In this document: positions 9,884 through 9,901 of the stretch, piece after piece
Numbering within the stretch: the first letter of the stretch is position 1
Layout: every line of letters starts with the position of its first letter
From: an uncultured Clostridia bacterium
Lineage (GTDB): Bacteria > Bacillota > Clostridia > Oscillospirales > Ruminococcaceae
NCBI GenBank assembly: GCA_937906945.1
Contig: CALCUE010000038.1
Span: forward strand, 1-9,901
DNA length: 9,901 bases
Direction of reading: 5' to 3'
Notes under the pieces: model-generated
The model's input: only the letters and a program-made list of their open reading frames with translations
Databases searched by the model: none
Told to the model about the DNA's origin: nothing
Position numbers and translations under genes: made by a program

Positions 9884-9901
9884 CGGCGCGGTAGTGAATG
9901 A

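Noticed and set aside
9722..9901. Replication origin upstream of rpmH
   Set aside because: The gene order suggests oriC may be near, but no TTATCCACA-type DnaA box cluster is visible in these 180 bases; only the rpmH promoter, an AT-rich stretch and a repeat end are seen.
1..9901. CRISPR array, tRNA, rRNA or riboswitch
   Set aside because: No regularly spaced direct repeats, tRNA cloverleaf or conserved riboswitch core was seen on either strand.

Overview
The window reads as a chromosomal segment of a Gram-positive anaerobe of class Clostridia, perhaps near Oscillospiraceae/Ruminococcaceae. The basis is the gene order rpmH-rnpA-yidD-yidC-jag-mnmE-mnmG, AGGAGG-type ribosome binding sites with GTG and TTG starts, moderately high GC, and short palindromic intergenic repeats of a kind common in gut Clostridia. 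Family names come from sequence motifs read by eye. The species-level placement is inference.

Right part (about 2700-9901, minus strand): the conserved cluster usually found beside oriC. A near-consensus promoter (TTGACA-17-TATACT) precedes rpmH (ribosomal protein L34). A hairpin with a U-run separates rpmH from rnpA (RNase P protein). rnpA overlaps yidD by ATGA, followed by yidC (membrane insertase) and jag/khpB (RNA-binding protein). A strong terminator follows jag. mnmE and mnmG, whose products jointly modify the wobble uridine of tRNAs, come next but are separated from each other by 333 bp of palindromic repeats and a terminator-like stem. mnmG ends in a repeat element and a large terminator. 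rsmG, the usual next gene, is absent.

Middle part (about 2064-2700): a TIGR04076-type cysteine-rich 84-aa protein on the plus strand with its own promoter. Facing away from it is a small 41-aa gene on the minus strand. Its near-consensus promoter has the -10 element buried in a perfect LexA/SOS box (AGAACATATGTTCT).

Left part (1-2050): phage-derived DNA. A 104-aa XRE/Cro-CI-type repressor (plus strand) stands back to back with a minus-strand operon of three small ORFs, a terminase small subunit and the first 39 codons of a terminase large subunit, which is cut by the window edge. Three related palindromes (AACAC-N5-GTGTT type) lie in the divergent gap. One overlaps the -35 of the operon promoter, one covers the transcription start, and one sits in the leader next to the ribosome binding site. 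Having the repressor control a packaging operon directly, with almost no early genes between, recalls the xre-xtmA-xtmB end of Bacillus defective phage PBSX.

The most interesting proposal is a two-layer switch. The repressor has no self-cleaving peptidase domain, so DNA damage may act through the LexA-controlled 41-aa protein (a possible antirepressor), through read-through from the SOS promoter across the repressor gene into the terminase operon, or through both. The parts are seen in the sequence; the circuit is inference.
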